Assembly (NCBI RefSeq): GCF_027942865.1
Contig: NC_134527.1
Span: 6,054,976 to 6,118,975, forward strand
Direction: 5' to 3'
Source of the DNA: Odontesthes bonariensis
Taxonomy: Eukaryota; Chordata; Actinopteri; Atheriniformes; Atherinopsidae
Length of the DNA: 64,000 bases
This document shows positions 37,001-47,977 of the stretch, piece by piece. The translations under genes and the position numbers were made by a program. The notes beneath the pieces are model-generated. The model did no database searches and was not told the DNA's origin. It saw only the letters and a list, made by a program, of their open reading frames with translations. Each line of letters starts with the position of its first letter. Positions within the stretch are counted from its first letter, which is position 1.

Positions 37001-40000
37001 ACATAAACATTGATAAATGCTTTTTTTTTAATTGTTTTTGTTTTTAGATGAGCTTACCGACACCGACTGTGTGGTCCATCCCACTGAGCACCGTCCAGTC
37101 AAAGTTGTCGCTGTTGTCCTGGTACCATCCACACAGTCCATCTTCAAAGCTACACGACAGTCCTGCCCCCCCAAAAAAAGGTTTAAAGATCTAAGACATG
37201 TTGAGGTAAAATGTTAAGATATGCAGAAAAAGTCACGAAACTCACCGGTTGGTGCAGATGGAGAATACTGAGCGTGACAGCTGAAGAAGTGAACATTCTT
37301 CACTTTGATATTGGCGTGCGGATGGAGTTTCACAGCCCGAGCTTCGAATGCCAGCTGGTAAAGATCAGAGCAGGGAAACGGATGAGATGAGCAACTTAAC
37401 CAGTCCAGCAACTGTTTTTGCTGTTTCCTTTTTACCAGTCAAAAGTCTATAAATCCATATTCCATCACAGTCTCAGATCCCTCGTAGGGTTAACGGTCTG
37501 AGCAGAGGTTCCCTGAACCTCTCTCTCTCTCAAGCCAACTCCTCCACCTCTTTTAGGAACAAACTGGGGCATTCCCAAGCTGGCCGAGAGATACAATTTC
37601 TCCAGCAAGTCCTGGGTCTGCTCAAAGGCCTTCTTCCACTGCGACATGTGGAAACACACCTCCCCAGGTAAGCATCTAGAAGAAACCATCACCAGAAGCC
37701 TGAACCACCTCAGCCAGCAGAATTTGATGCAGAGGAGCATGTCGACTCTACTCTTAGACCTTCCTGGAGGGCTGAGCTACAAACCCTGTTCCCCAAGGAT
37801 GAGGCCAGCCAAGAAATGAAGGAGTTTATTTCATTTGATTGCATTTCCAGTCCAGTTCTTTCAGTCATTACCCACAGCTCCAGGCAGTGAGTCCCTCCAA
37901 GCCCATACTGGAAAATCTACCCTTTTCTCACCAAGGGCCATGGCCTCAGATATGGAGAGGCTTATTCTCATCCTGGCTTCTTCACACTTGTTTGCCAACA
38001 GGACCAGATCATGCTAAAAGTCAAGATGTATTCCTAGTGTGACCGAACAAGAAACTCTTCAGCCCTCGGCCTCTGCACATACAGGTTATGAACAGAATCT
38101 GTAAGAAAGGGCAGACCTGGTGGAATCCATTACCCATCGGAAATGAGTCTGACTTACTGCCAGCAGTGTGAACCACGCTCTCATTCTGGCTGCACAAAGC
38201 CTGAGAGGCCATCAGCAAAGGGCTAAAAGCCCCAGCTCTAGTATCCTTGCAAGGGTAAAGAGTCTGTCCAGTGTTTCACGACTCTGACAAAAAGCACATT
38301 GCTCCTCCTAAATCTGAGGTTTGACTAGAACCATTTAAAAATGTCAACAGAAAATCAGGCGCAGACACATTTTTCCTCTTGTTGCCTTGTTTCTTAACCC
38401 GAACTGGATAGAAAACGTATGTTTCAGGCTGAGAAGAATTTCAGGATGGGATAAACATAATTAGCAAAGTTTTAGAATCCTATTTTTGCGGCAAAGTGTT
38501 ACTCATATCTCATCATAAAAGATTACAACCAGGGCTCATTTCAACATAAGCACAAAGAGATCAATTGAGGAGATGATTACTTAATGAGTCTGCAAAACAG
38601 CTCAGAAAAAAGGCTGACCTGGAAGCGATGTTTCCTGACTCCAATAAGAATATCAGCGTGCTGCCAAGCCCCCTCTTCTGCCCCCGTCTTCCCACTGAAC
38701 TCCCACAGTTTGGGCCCCACGCCCAGCAAGCTGTCAATCACCCTGACGGACAGCTCACCTACAGCAGAAACATACATAGAGTTTCACTATACGTTTATCC
38801 TGGGAGATGGCAACAGTTTGGACATGTTGGCTTATGAGTTACCAATATGCTCGGAGCTCCCAGTGAGTGCAAAATCAAAGCTGATGTTACAGGCAGGACC
38901 ACTGGGGCCCAGGAGGGGGGTCCTCGTCTGGGCCTCGGTCATCTGCTGTCCTGGGGCCTCAACCACATACAGGTACTCCTCTATGAGACAGACAAACGTT
39001 AAGACTTTTACTTAAATCAGTATTTATTAATGAATCGGGAATAGATTGCAGTGTTTGTACCTTTGGTTGTGGAATTTCCATGCAGCAGCCAACCTTGACT
39101 CCCAATGCTGGCGTCAGTCCAGCCTGAGCTGCCCTCAGTGTACGAGAAATCCCCTGAGGAGATGAGAGATTCAAAATGAATTCACTTACACATTCAACAC
39201 CAGAAAGGGACTCGGTTCCACTTTGACCAACCTGACAAACTGGTGTGATTTTCTATCAGAATCAACATTTCAGAAACATGTTTTTCGCACCAGCTGTTTG
39301 CAGTTGGCCCTTTGAGGCACCGAGACAATAAGCAGATTCCACTATGCTTCTGATCAAATCTGAAATAATCTGAGCCTTTGATACCTTACAGACCAGTGGA
39401 TAAATGAGTGGACAGGATAAATACACTCACCTCTATATTATAAAACAACTGTTGACGCAATAGTTCTCCTACAGAAACGAGCCATACGGATTATTAATAA
39501 GGTTGATTACGATGCACATACTCCCCCATTGTTTATGAAATCACATGTTATGAAGTTCAATGATCTGGTATATTACAAAATAATGCAAATAATGTATAGA
39601 GCTAAATCAAAGTTACTCATCTCAAGAAACAAAGTATAATTTAAGAGACAAATGCAAATTTACTGTACCAAAGGCCAAAAAAAGAAATGAAAAGTTGATG
39701 CATATCTGTTTTTGGGGTTTCATTATGGAATGATGCTAATATAAATGTAAGAAATTGGTTTTCAAAAGGATGGTTTCTAAAGCAATTTTTGATGGCTACA
39801 AGTATTTATAATTTGTGAAGGATTTTGTGTTTATTTATGATTTTTGCTTCATTATTCTTCTATTTTTTTTTTACTTTATTGGATGCAATTCTGTTTTTTT
39901 TTTGTCTTTTCTCTTTTTACTATTATTTTTCTTCTTACTTTAGTATTTGTAAAAATATAGGTTGATGGGGAGCTTAATTTTGTTCAACAGGACAGGCTTA

Positions 40001-43000
40001 AATATAAGCATTACGCTTCAGCCTGTGCCTTTTCAGTCACTTAAAAAATGCTGTGATTGTACTGAACACATTTGTTGTATACTGTGTGACTGAATAAAAC
40101 AAACAAACAAACCACATTTGGCCTCATCCTCTTCTCCTGCACAGTCAGGCTGAAAGTCACAGATCTTATCCGGCGAAGTGCATGGGTGCTTAGGGGGTTT
40201 AGGGAAGCTTTCCAGGGAGTTATTTCCTATTCAAGGGGAGAATATGAGATAGGTTTAGTATAACAGAAGGGATGTCTATCTACATTTCTTGCACAGGGGC
40301 CATAAAAAGCGTACCTTTTGACAAGCGGCATTCAGGAGACAACACAATGCTGTCAACAGCGATACCTCCGTATTCAAAGTCTCTGATCGCTGCCATTATC
40401 AGGATCTGCAGGAATGTCAACACAGGAGAAGAAAAGGGATTTTACATTTCAAATTTAAATGTTAGAAAACACGCTTGAATCGAAACCCAAAAGAGACTCG
40501 AAGCTTCCAACCAAATGTTTTTCAAGGTGTTATACAAGTGTAAACCTGAACATTGCAGGAAATACTTAATCACATCTATTTGAGCTCAATTGAAGTCAGA
40601 AATATAATTTTTTTGTTGACAAGATATGAATTAAAACTCATATCCTCTCAACTGTCAGGCTGTCTTTTATAAGGAGGATCTAGGCTTCCTGTCTTTCTCC
40701 ACTGTAAGAAGAAAGAAAAGGCCAATAGAGTCACAATGTATAGAAAAAAAGATGTTAAACAGTTGATAAAATCAACTAATTATAGGATATTAGAAGGAAA
40801 TTGCATGTAACTTAACAGATTTAGATTTACTGACTCAGCACATCCACTCGTTGCTGGTAGCCACATTAAATTAACCTAAACTAGCTACTTCCTCACATGA
40901 CTGAGGGAGTTAAAAGTCAAATCGCCACTTGGAGCTATATTTTAGACAGTGTGTTTACTTTGTATGGTGAAAGAGGGGTGATGCATTGCAAAGTATCTCA
41001 AAAATATTGAAGGATGATGGATTGAGACCATACATTGCTGTTCAGAAGTCTTTAGCCAGCCTTCATTTCTTTCTATATGATAAACTCCGGGCTCTGGGGA
41101 GGATTCACCCCTCCATAAGACCTGTTACCACTGATTTCCAGTCCAGTTTTTGTGCTATTTGACATACCTCAGCCTTATATTTATTCTAAAACATCAAAGT
41201 TTTTCTTTAATTGTCAGCCATAACTGTCACTACTCACCTTAAGCATATTCTATTGGTCAGTTTGTACCTGAATAACTTTCAGAATTAAGTAGTTTGTCTT
41301 TCGACATTAAATCCAAACCTTCTCCTTACATAATGGATCTACCTCGCAGTAAAAGTACCCTGTTACGTATGTTTATGTACTAGCATCAATATTAAACTCA
41401 CCTGTGAGAAGTTCTCACCTGAAAAATGGAGTTGGTTACAATCTCGACCTCAGCCTTCACCCAGAGGTCACCCAGAGCGCCGCCTCTCTCCCACACTGGG
41501 TTGATGCGGCGATCTGCCACCAACACCGTCAAACCGCCGGACCTCGGCCCAAACTGGTGAGTGTACATCACCATCTACAGCAAAAAAACAAGTAAATGAA
41601 TCAAACAAAATCATGATTTGTCCAGAATTTTAATTATTATCTGCATCGCTGTTCAAAAATGAGGTTCAGAAAGATTGTCGAGCAATTTTCTATTAAAATA
41701 AAATCTAAAATTAGGATAAAAAAAAGATAAAAAAAAACAAAATAAATGTTTTTTTTTGTGACTCACCTTGCATGGGTGTGAGCTATTGGTGGGCTCAAGA
41801 AAGGGACTCTGGAAAGCAGCCCAGTCATTTGAGAGACCAGCATCAGGGACAGTGACATATAGGAAATAACCTGCCATAATAATATTAATGGTTATTTTAA
41901 ATCAAGACTATTTACAGCCCCAATTTTAAAGAATTGAGAGACTGTGTTAGTTTGCAAAACTAATTTTTTATTCACAATAGAACAATGAAAACATTTCCAA
42001 ACGTTGAACGTAAGACTTTTTCATGCAGTGATGTCCATGACAGCATGATGCCTGTCTTTAATGAGGGCCTGAAGATAACTGTGTCCCTTGCACACAGAAA
42101 TGTCCTCAGTTTCTTTGAGTCTTTTGATGATTTAATGCGCTGTAGATGAAGGAATATTCAAAGTCTTTGCAAAAATATTATCAAATGGCTCCACAATTAG
42201 CAAACTGTTTTTTTTTTTTTTTTTACAAAATGTTGAACCTCTGCCCAGCTTTACTTTTCAGAGACTCTACCTCTCTGAGGTGCTCTTTATATACCTAATC
42301 ATGTTACTGATCTGTTACCACTCAACATGTGAGCCATGTTAAAAGTGTTGCTCTCTACATTCTATGAAATATCGAATGAAATATCAGTTAAACTGGTTTT
42401 TATTTACATTTTACTCACTTTACCCAACTTTTTAAAAATTAGGATTGACCTTTTATAGATTTATAAATATCTGGACACTTACAGCTGTCACAGACAGTGT
42501 TATTTTAGCACCATTAGGAAGCTGTTCCATGATAAGTGTTTAGTATACTGTGAATACAGTGGTTTAAGATGAATCTAAACTTGACTGTGGCTGATCACCA
42601 GTTTTAACAACGAGGTTCAAACCGTGAAAATGGAAATTTTCTGAATATTATACCTGATGCAGTGTTATTGGAGTGATCTCTGCCTGGACCTTTCCGCGGA
42701 TCTGTTCGGGAGATCTCGTCCTGATTTGTTCTTATCCATTTTAGTTTAGAAAGTGACCTCACGTCCCAATCGCACAGATCCTCTTCAAAGTCACAGCGGC
42801 GGTACCTGTCTGGAGACTCTGATAAATACACAAACAGCTCATACTGACTGATGATCTCAACCAGAATGGATGAACTTTTCTCAGACGTCATCACGTTAAC
42901 CAGGAAGCCTTTTTGCTTTTAGCTAATATGACTGGTTTATGTAACATCACATCAGAGGCCGATGCGACATGCCAAAATCTGTAAAAATTCGACAAAAAAG

Positions 43001-43620
43001 TGCCTTTCCAACAACATTTCCAGACATGTTATTAGACTTTTTTCCCCCTTGTTCGCCATAAGTCTTGTATTACAGTGTAATCTGTCAGCGCATAATGACG
43101 TTTGATTTCTCACCACAATTCCTCTCATCAGTCCCATCGCCGCAGTCATCGGTGCCATCACAAACCTGCCGCTGCTCCACGCAGCCCCCACGGGAACAGT
43201 TCACCATCCCTTCTGGGCACACTTTCCCAGGAAGTGGTACTGATGATGTAAATGTAAATGTATTTTATTTATACAGCCCTTAACAGACGATGCTTACGGT
43301 GTACCAAAGTGCTTTACAGCAGGTAATAAATAAAGAGAAGATTAAGTAAAAACAAATAAAAACAATAAAAGAACAGTGAAAGCAATAAAATACAACAAAA
43401 TCAAATAAGATAAAAGTGTCATCATACTACTGGGTATTAAAAGCAATCCTAAATAACATTTGCACAAATATCATCATAGTACAATATAATGTAAATTATC
43501 CATATACCCCATATTTTATCCATATACCCTATATTTCTTATTGGTTCAGTCTGCTCAGTTAAATTTATTTTTACCTTTATTGTTAAATGTACAAATCTGT
43601 TTTTATTTAGTTTACTGATG

Positions 43621-43661
<41 letters not shown>

Positions 43662-43829
43662 TATTATTATTTACCCTACTCTTCATACTGTAGATTTGTA
43701 TATAGCTAATGTTTATTCTCTGTTTTTACTCTATTCTATTTGCTTGTTTTTTCTTTAATTGTCTACATATCTTTTATACTGTACGCTGCTGCAACACAAT
43801 AATTTCCCAAATTGGGATGAATAAAGTAC

Positions 43830-43913
<84 letters not shown>

Positions 43914-46900
43914 AGATATATATATAAAAATAAGTAGGTTTTTAGCCCAGATTTGAAGAGGCCCAGGTCAGAAATAAGACGCAGCTGGACGGGGAGCTTA
44001 TTCCAGAGCCTGGGGGCAGCGACAGAAAAGGCTCGGTCACCCCAGTGTTTGTATTCTGACCTGGGCACTTCCAGAAGAATAATGATGTCATGAGAAAAAT
44101 AAACCACATCACATTTTTGTGGCTCTGCAGTTTTAATGGTCAGAAATGTTGCTTCATACTGATTTATTTGTGATTAATTGCTTTTGGGGCTCGATAGATG
44201 AATGAAACGGTGTAAGATGAGGAGGGACTCACAGGGCAGAGCACAGTCTAGAAACTCCAGCTGGTCTATGGCCACATCTCCTCTTCGTCCCTCTAAGCGC
44301 TGCGAGTGAAGACGGATTCGAAAGGTTGAAGGAACGCGGCCAAGGAAGATGGTGTCTTCCTTCCAGCCACGAATAGTGGAGGCCTCGGGACGCCAAACTA
44401 CGGCCTCGTCAGAGTTCTGGTGAAGGATGGATGCCCACAGGGGGGCAGAGCCCAGACCTGTGTGACCTGCGATGTAACAAATATTTCACTGGGAAGCAAA
44501 ATTACATTTACACAAAAATGGTTGGTATAGTTTGGAAAATGTGTTTAAAGTTGTGCGTTAACAGTTCCGAGGAGCAGGTAACTGCAGGCTGTGTACATGT
44601 GTCGTTACCTGAGTCCCACAGGAAATATCTGAGACGCAGACGGCAGGTTGGTGCAGACTGTTTCATCTCGGGAGAGGTGAAAACTGCACTTTTCAGAGTC
44701 TCTGCCCTCACCGCACTCACTGCCATGAACCAACCTATATGACGAGGAAATAATAAAAGCTAACTTTTACATTTCAGCCTGTTAAAATTGCAGCATCAAT
44801 TAAAGGTGGGGTAGGGAATCTTTTTCTGGAACATTTTTTTACATATTGCTTGAAATACTCTTCACACCCCCATTGCAACCAATTAATTAAGAGTTGACAA
44901 AAATATGAAGACTCCTTAAAGAAAGCTTGTCTAAGAGGGTTCAGGCTGTGTTGGAGAATAAAGGTGCTCAGACCAAATATTCACTTTAAAGCTACATAGA
45001 AATGAACAAAGTCTGTTTTTGCCATAAAACTATTTAATTTTTCCTTAGCAACTTTTAAAGAAATCCCATTTGGCTCAAGATTTTTGTACAGAACTTTAAC
45101 TTAACAATCCATCATCCTTCTTTTCTTCTGATTCGTGGAGATACATGTTCCAACTAAACTCACAGTCGTGGAGAAATCAACGACAGTGACAATCACTCCA
45201 TGCTCTGTACACATGGCACAGGAAAACATCTCATATTTGCATGGAGATTTAATTAGGAACCCGCACAAAAATCACTGACTGTTGTATTTAAAGCAGTGGT
45301 TTCCAAAGTTAAAGCTGTCCTGCAGGTTTTAGATGTTTCCCTGCTTCAACACACCTGATTCAGACGGAACGGATATCTTCAAAATAATGTTAAGTCCTGC
45401 ACAAGCTTGCTAATGATGCATTGATCTGATCTGCAGGCGTGTTGAAGCAGAGAAACATCTAAAACCTGGACCGGATGTGGACATCCCTGATTTAAAGCAA
45501 AGATTCTCCGGTCTCCATTTAATGTCCACTTAATGACCAGTACAGAGCACTGAAGAATATTTGGAAGAAAGATGCTTGAACTACCAAATAAATCCTTCTT
45601 TCACCTATTTTATGACATTTAGACACAAAACGAAAAAGAAAAAAAACGACTTGATTGATCCTTTGGCATTTACAAAGAGAATAAAAACACCTTACGTTAC
45701 CTGTGGCTGTGCCGGTGGTGTAATCAGAAGATGGCCCGCTGTCAGGCAGCACGTCCCCTCTCTGAAGTCTCTTCCAGGTGTACGCTTCACTCGAGGACTG
45801 GTCAGTCCATCCACACATTCCTGCATCCTCAAAGTCACACTGAAAAGCGTTTCCTCTGTGGCCTTGAAAGGGTTAACAATAAATTCTCAACTGTTTGTGT
45901 AACCAGCACTAAAAGCAGATCTAACCAGGGAACGCTTAACTAACTGATAAACATCTTTAGACTCACCACAGTCTTGCTCATCACTGCAGTCAGAACAATC
46001 ACACACAAAGTCACATTTCCCTTCAGGAGTCTGACACCGTGGAGCCCAAGAACCGGCAGCTGAACCAGGGACGAGATAAAAGAGAAAATTGATTGTTTTG
46101 ATTACCATGACTACCATGCACATGTATTTCCTGATGATGGCTGAGATGTGTGCATGTGAGAGCATGTGGACTGTGAGTGGCCATTTAATATCAATTGGTG
46201 TCTTTCAGGTAAGAAAATAACAGAAAAACCTAACGAATGTAATGTTTTGAAATCAGCATCCTGATGTGGAGTAACTTCAGCCATCACACAACAGTAATAA
46301 TGTAAAAAAAATACTGTATTTCATATTGACAGAAGAAATCTGAACATCTTTGCAACTGAAGATTGCATAAAATCTCACAGATGACTCAGCCTCAAGCTCT
46401 CCTATCAGGGCGCTTTACCATCAAAGATTTACGACACCAACCGGCTCAAAGGCCAGGGAGAAATAATCCTGTAAACGTCAGCTAAATGCCATCCGTCCAA
46501 CCAAAGGTCTCTGATTAAGGCTCAGGATTTTGTGCTTTAATGGCCAAACAGTCGGAATTTATATGTGACATCCGGTACCGGATATTTCCACACTTCCAGA
46601 GTACATCTTCCTTCCTCCAAATACATAAATCATGATCATAGTCCAGAAAACAAGATAAGAACAAAAAAAAGGGGTAAAAACTGCATGTTTGTAGTCAAAT
46701 GCAAACACATACATTCTGTCTATAAAATGTTCTCATGATGTTCCTTTAAATGTGAAATATGGAAAAGATGGAGATGATGTGATCCAAGTGGTGGAAACAC
46801 TTGGATCTGAGTGTGAGATCAAACAGAACAGTTTGTTAAAAAGATGGTGAGGACTCAATTTTTTTTCTCCCTTATTTGTTCGTGCGAGCAAACTTTTGAA

Positions 46901-47051
46901 CACATTACTTATCTCTATTAATAAAATGATACCACAGGCTAATTATTTCGGCTCAGCAGTGTCATGAAACACCTTTTGCAGTTACAAACATGCTCTTACC
47001 CCACTGCAGAGTCAGTAGTAGAAGGATGGCTGAGCTCCTCAACCGTGCCAT
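28038..47051 (-). CDS. mamdc4: MAM and LDL-receptor class A domain protein MAMDC4 (endotubin), complete, 29 coding exons
   Basis: Apical endosomal glycoprotein of epithelia, linked in mammals to apical endocytosis in gut and kidney. Exons: 47051-47000, 46059-45967, 45862-45701, 44734-44609, 44466-44233, 43239-43114, 42818-42654, 41870-41767, 41574-41419, 40405-40315, 40226-40113, 39153-39061, 38980-38843, 38758-38619, 37354-37246, 37162-37058, 36596-36462, 36331-36204, 35693-35477, 35392-35255, 35003-34876, 34530-34440, 33314-33165, 33073-32948, 32340-32216, 32065-31966, 29192-29011, 28908-28843, 28073-28038. Every phase agrees: 3630 nt, 1209 residues. Order: signal peptide (MARLRSSAILLLLTLQW), LDLa 1 (compact CDFVCDCSDCSDE form), MAM1, LDLa 2 (CDGTDDCGDGTDERNC), MAM2, LDLa 3, MAM3 to MAM6, one helix (GGIAAAVIVILLLIG...), and a short tail ending VRETEEA. 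The exon 3 acceptor could instead be at 45853. The last exon is inferred from phase and acceptor. Confidence 0.93.
28500..28725 (+). mobile_element. Retroposon 3' tail
   Basis: GAAGCACTTTGAATTGTTTT, then CATGAAATGTGCTATACAAA and (ATTTG)n. It is the same tail family as 21080-21780 but on the plus strand. It lies in the last intron of mamdc4. Confidence 0.6.
29011..29192 (-). other. mamdc4 exon 27: transmembrane and juxtamembrane segment
   Basis: This exon carries the only membrane helix of the protein. About 23 uncharged residues (IAAAVIVILLLIGTLIALL and following) sit between SQKGGDAGG outside and a basic stop-transfer LRTRQR inside. The cytosolic part then reads FTNEIFESDLT, rich in acidic residues and suited to sorting signals. 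The preceding intron (29193-31965) contains the hAT/THAP composite element. Confidence 0.9.
29340..29880. mobile_element. Tc1-like remnant, truncated by a hAT element
   Basis: Sequence such as GCAGGTCCTGTGGCTGCGAA (29831 onward) matches the window start at about 22-48. The middle part (AGCATCTCAGTCAGGCTGAGG) is typical of fish Tc1-like elements. It breaks off exactly where the hAT terminus begins at 29881. Confidence 0.6.
30250..30460 (+). pseudogene. THAP-domain fragment of a transposase
   Basis: The frame from ATG 30250 begins MPQFCAVFGCCNRS, then KGYYRVPK and WKKLTEQRRKKWIANLRL, the C2CH THAP layout. The expected ending ARVCGDHFVRG is present but only in another reading frame, so a one-base frameshift lies in the GGGG run near 30410. 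THAP domains bind DNA. A GT just after the domain (AGAGGTATGC) could be an old donor. Confidence 0.7.
30624..30953 (+). pseudogene. hAT transposase C-terminal dimerisation domain fragment
   Basis: An open frame ends with LNSFPNIKKLSLKLNTGLP, then CERLFSSAGLLFTAKRARL and NFENQLLLKLN, the conserved hAT family C-terminal region. A TAG follows the final GLKL. No RNase H-like catalytic region is present between this and the THAP part. Confidence 0.8.
32405..32944 (+). mobile_element. L2-type LINE, 5'-truncated, in mamdc4 intron 24
   Basis: The plus strand reads the end of an L2-like ORF2 (LRWLPVLYRTDFKLL, then ALNSLAPSYLSELL), with a stop and frameshifts before LLEVPRSEYKPWGERAF. The 3' UTR and a tandem ATTTAC tail follow. 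It occupies most of the 607-bp intron and lies antisense to mamdc4; its tail ends about three bases from the exon 24 donor. Confidence 0.85.
33722..34346. mobile_element. MITE with GGCTGTGTTC termini
   Basis: 625 bp bounded by GGCTGTGTTCGAAATCGCA and a right end GCGGTTTAGAACACAGCC, clear inverted repeats. An AAA trinucleotide flanks both sides and may be the target duplication. Sub-terminal CATACTAC/GTAGTATG words also pair. It sits in mamdc4 intron 22. Confidence 0.8.
35837..36155. mobile_element. MITE with TTAAAGGGATAGTT termini
   Basis: About 320 bp. The left end TTAAAGGGATAGTTTGCCTC and the right end GAGGCGAACTGTCCCTTTAA are inverted repeats that extend into TTTTGACATG/CATGTCAAAA. TTAA at each edge may be the target duplication. 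It lies in a mamdc4 intron and has no coding function. Confidence 0.8.
37490..38300 (-). mobile_element. RTE-like LINE remnant, reverse strand
   Basis: Although degenerate, the plus strand reads like the antisense of a fish RTE/Rex3-type reverse transcriptase (CCATGGCCTCAGATATGGAG, TCATCCTGGCTTCTTCACAC, GTTATGAACAGAATCTGTAA, TGAGTCTGACTTACTGCCAG). The element therefore lies in the mamdc4 sense direction, within intron 14. No long frame survives. Confidence 0.65.
39430..40110 (+). mobile_element. Non-LTR retrotransposon 3' end in mamdc4 intron 11
   Basis: The plus strand reads a reverse-transcriptase C-terminal segment (LQKRAIRIINKVDYDAH, then FNDLVYYKIMQIMYRA) before frame breaks. A T-rich 3' UTR ends GACTGAATAAAACAAACAAAC. 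The (AAAC)n tail directly abuts mamdc4 exon 11, so the exon's donor GTTTGTTTG is the reverse complement of the tail. Confidence 0.75.
41935..42345. repeat. Unclassified interspersed repeat, second copy
   Basis: Shares a TTTTTTATTCACAATAGAAC start, a GTAGATGAAGGAATATTCAA motif and GTTGAACCTCTGCCCAGC with the copy at 18280-19520. A poly-T run lies at 42209-42226. It is in a mamdc4 intron. Confidence 0.5.
43245..44095 (-). mobile_element. L2-type LINE in mamdc4 intron 5, with nested element
   Basis: The minus strand reads the L2-like ORF2 end LLEVPRSEYKHWGDRAF, then VAAPRLWNKLPVQLR and DLGLFKSGLKTYLF. The same 3' UTR as the 32405 copy follows. Its ATTTAC tail ends about five bases from the exon 6 acceptor. 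The LINE is interrupted near CTAAATA (43450) by another retroposon (about 43451-43915). Confidence 0.85.
43451..43915 (+). mobile_element. Nested retroposon with (ATCT)n tail
   Basis: An (ATT)n run at 43622-43668, a GGGATGAATAAAGTACTTATC 3' motif and a long pure (ATCT)n tract (about 43832-43912) form a typical fish LINE/SINE 3' end. It is inserted into the L2 copy with a short AAATA-like duplication. Confidence 0.65.
44760..45290. other. mamdc4 intron 3, nothing recognised
   Basis: Non-coding intron sequence without exon-like frames or recognised repeats. Confidence 0.4.
45294..45489. mobile_element. Short hAT-type MITE with 8-bp target duplication
   Basis: 196 bp flanked by perfect ATTTAAAG repeats (45286-45293 and 45490-45497). 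The ends are CAGTGGTTTCCAAAG and CATCCCTG. The interior is a hairpin: GGTTTTAGATGTTTCCCTGC pairs with GCAGAGAAACATCTAAAACC. It lies in mamdc4 intron 3. Confidence 0.88.
46070..46990. other. mamdc4 intron 1, nothing recognised
   Basis: Non-coding sequence between the signal-peptide exon and the first LDLa exon. Confidence 0.4.
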
Positions 47052-47286
47052 CTTTTTTTCTTCTTCCACAATATCCCGTTGAAGGTCTGAGCAAAGCTGG
47101 GACAAACTCTCTGACGCCGTCCTCTACTTCGAGGAGATAACAGACGGACTTTAAAATCACCCAGCATGCAACAGCAGTCAGCCATCATAAAAACATTTCC
47201 TCCAAATGAGATCAGTATATTGCACAATGGCTGCGTTTGAAAGAAAAGACCAAAGACAAACAGTTTGACATGATTGTTTATTGCTC

Positions 47287-47797
47287 ATGAAAAAGATCCA
47301 CATTTCTATAAGACAAAGGTCAGGACTTTTATTTGGACATTCCAAAACTAAGATCTCCGAACCCGTGGAAGAGGAAACGGAACCAGAAACGGCCTCTGCA
47401 GACACACAGGAAGTGGTTCCATTAGACTTGGCTCATCAGGCTGGATCGGACACGGTGCCAGAACTGGTGAGTCAAGTCGAAGTGGAATTAGTCAATAGAT
47501 GTCTCAGAGCCGCACAAAGGAAATGTTTCCTCTGAAAACCAAATCCAGGAAAGACTCGTCATCCTCATTAAAATGGAACCAGCCTCTAAACATCCAGAGG
47601 ACTGTGAAACATCAGCAGCCTTACATCCCACAGAAGACACAGCAGTTCCAGAACAACTCGTGGACCAATGTGAGGCCTCAGAAGAAAGAGCAGAGGTGCC
47701 TTCAGCGTGGAGGAAGTTAAAGAAATTCCTGACGCCAAAACACCGCCGCCAGTACAAAGAGAAAACCATCGAGAGAGGAAGACACAGCAGCGTTTAA
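47287..47797 (+). CDS. Putative compact two-exon gene, unrecognised acidic/basic protein
   Basis: Exon 1 (47287-47466) starts at ATG (MKKIHISIRQRSG), is rich in Glu/Thr (SEPVEEETEPETASAD) and ends in phase 0 at GAACTG|GTGAGT. An 82-bp intron ends AAATCCAG. Exon 2 (47549-47797) reads ERLVILIKMEPASKHPE, more acidic sequence, then a basic end (WRKLKKFLTPKHRRQYKE) and TAA. The joined frame is 142 residues. An AATAAA lies at 47865-47870, 68 nt after the stop, supporting a real transcript end. The ATG is 235 bp from the mamdc4 ATG on the opposite strand, so the two would share a promoter region. No domain or membrane segment is recognised. The acceptor pyrimidine tract is weak and the start is uncertain. 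Confidence 0.4.
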
Positions 47798-47977
47798 GAC
47801 TCGTCAACAGCTTGTCAACCTCAAATGAATATAAAACCTTCTCCATACATCATATTATATCATCAATAAAATATGATTCAAATTCATATAACTTTTGTTC
47901 ATCTGCATCTTTACATCCTGAACAACTGCACTGCCTGAAAGCATCAGAGCATTGTTCTCACAGCTGTTAACAGCATT

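Noticed and set aside
38584-39015. 143-codon plus-strand ORF
   Set aside because: It is antisense to mamdc4 exons 13 and 14 and spans their intron.
47488-47846. Minus-strand ORFs of 93 and 86 codons and an alternative plus frame (47499-47720)
   Set aside because: They overlap the proposed two-exon plus gene and lack splice or polyadenylation support.
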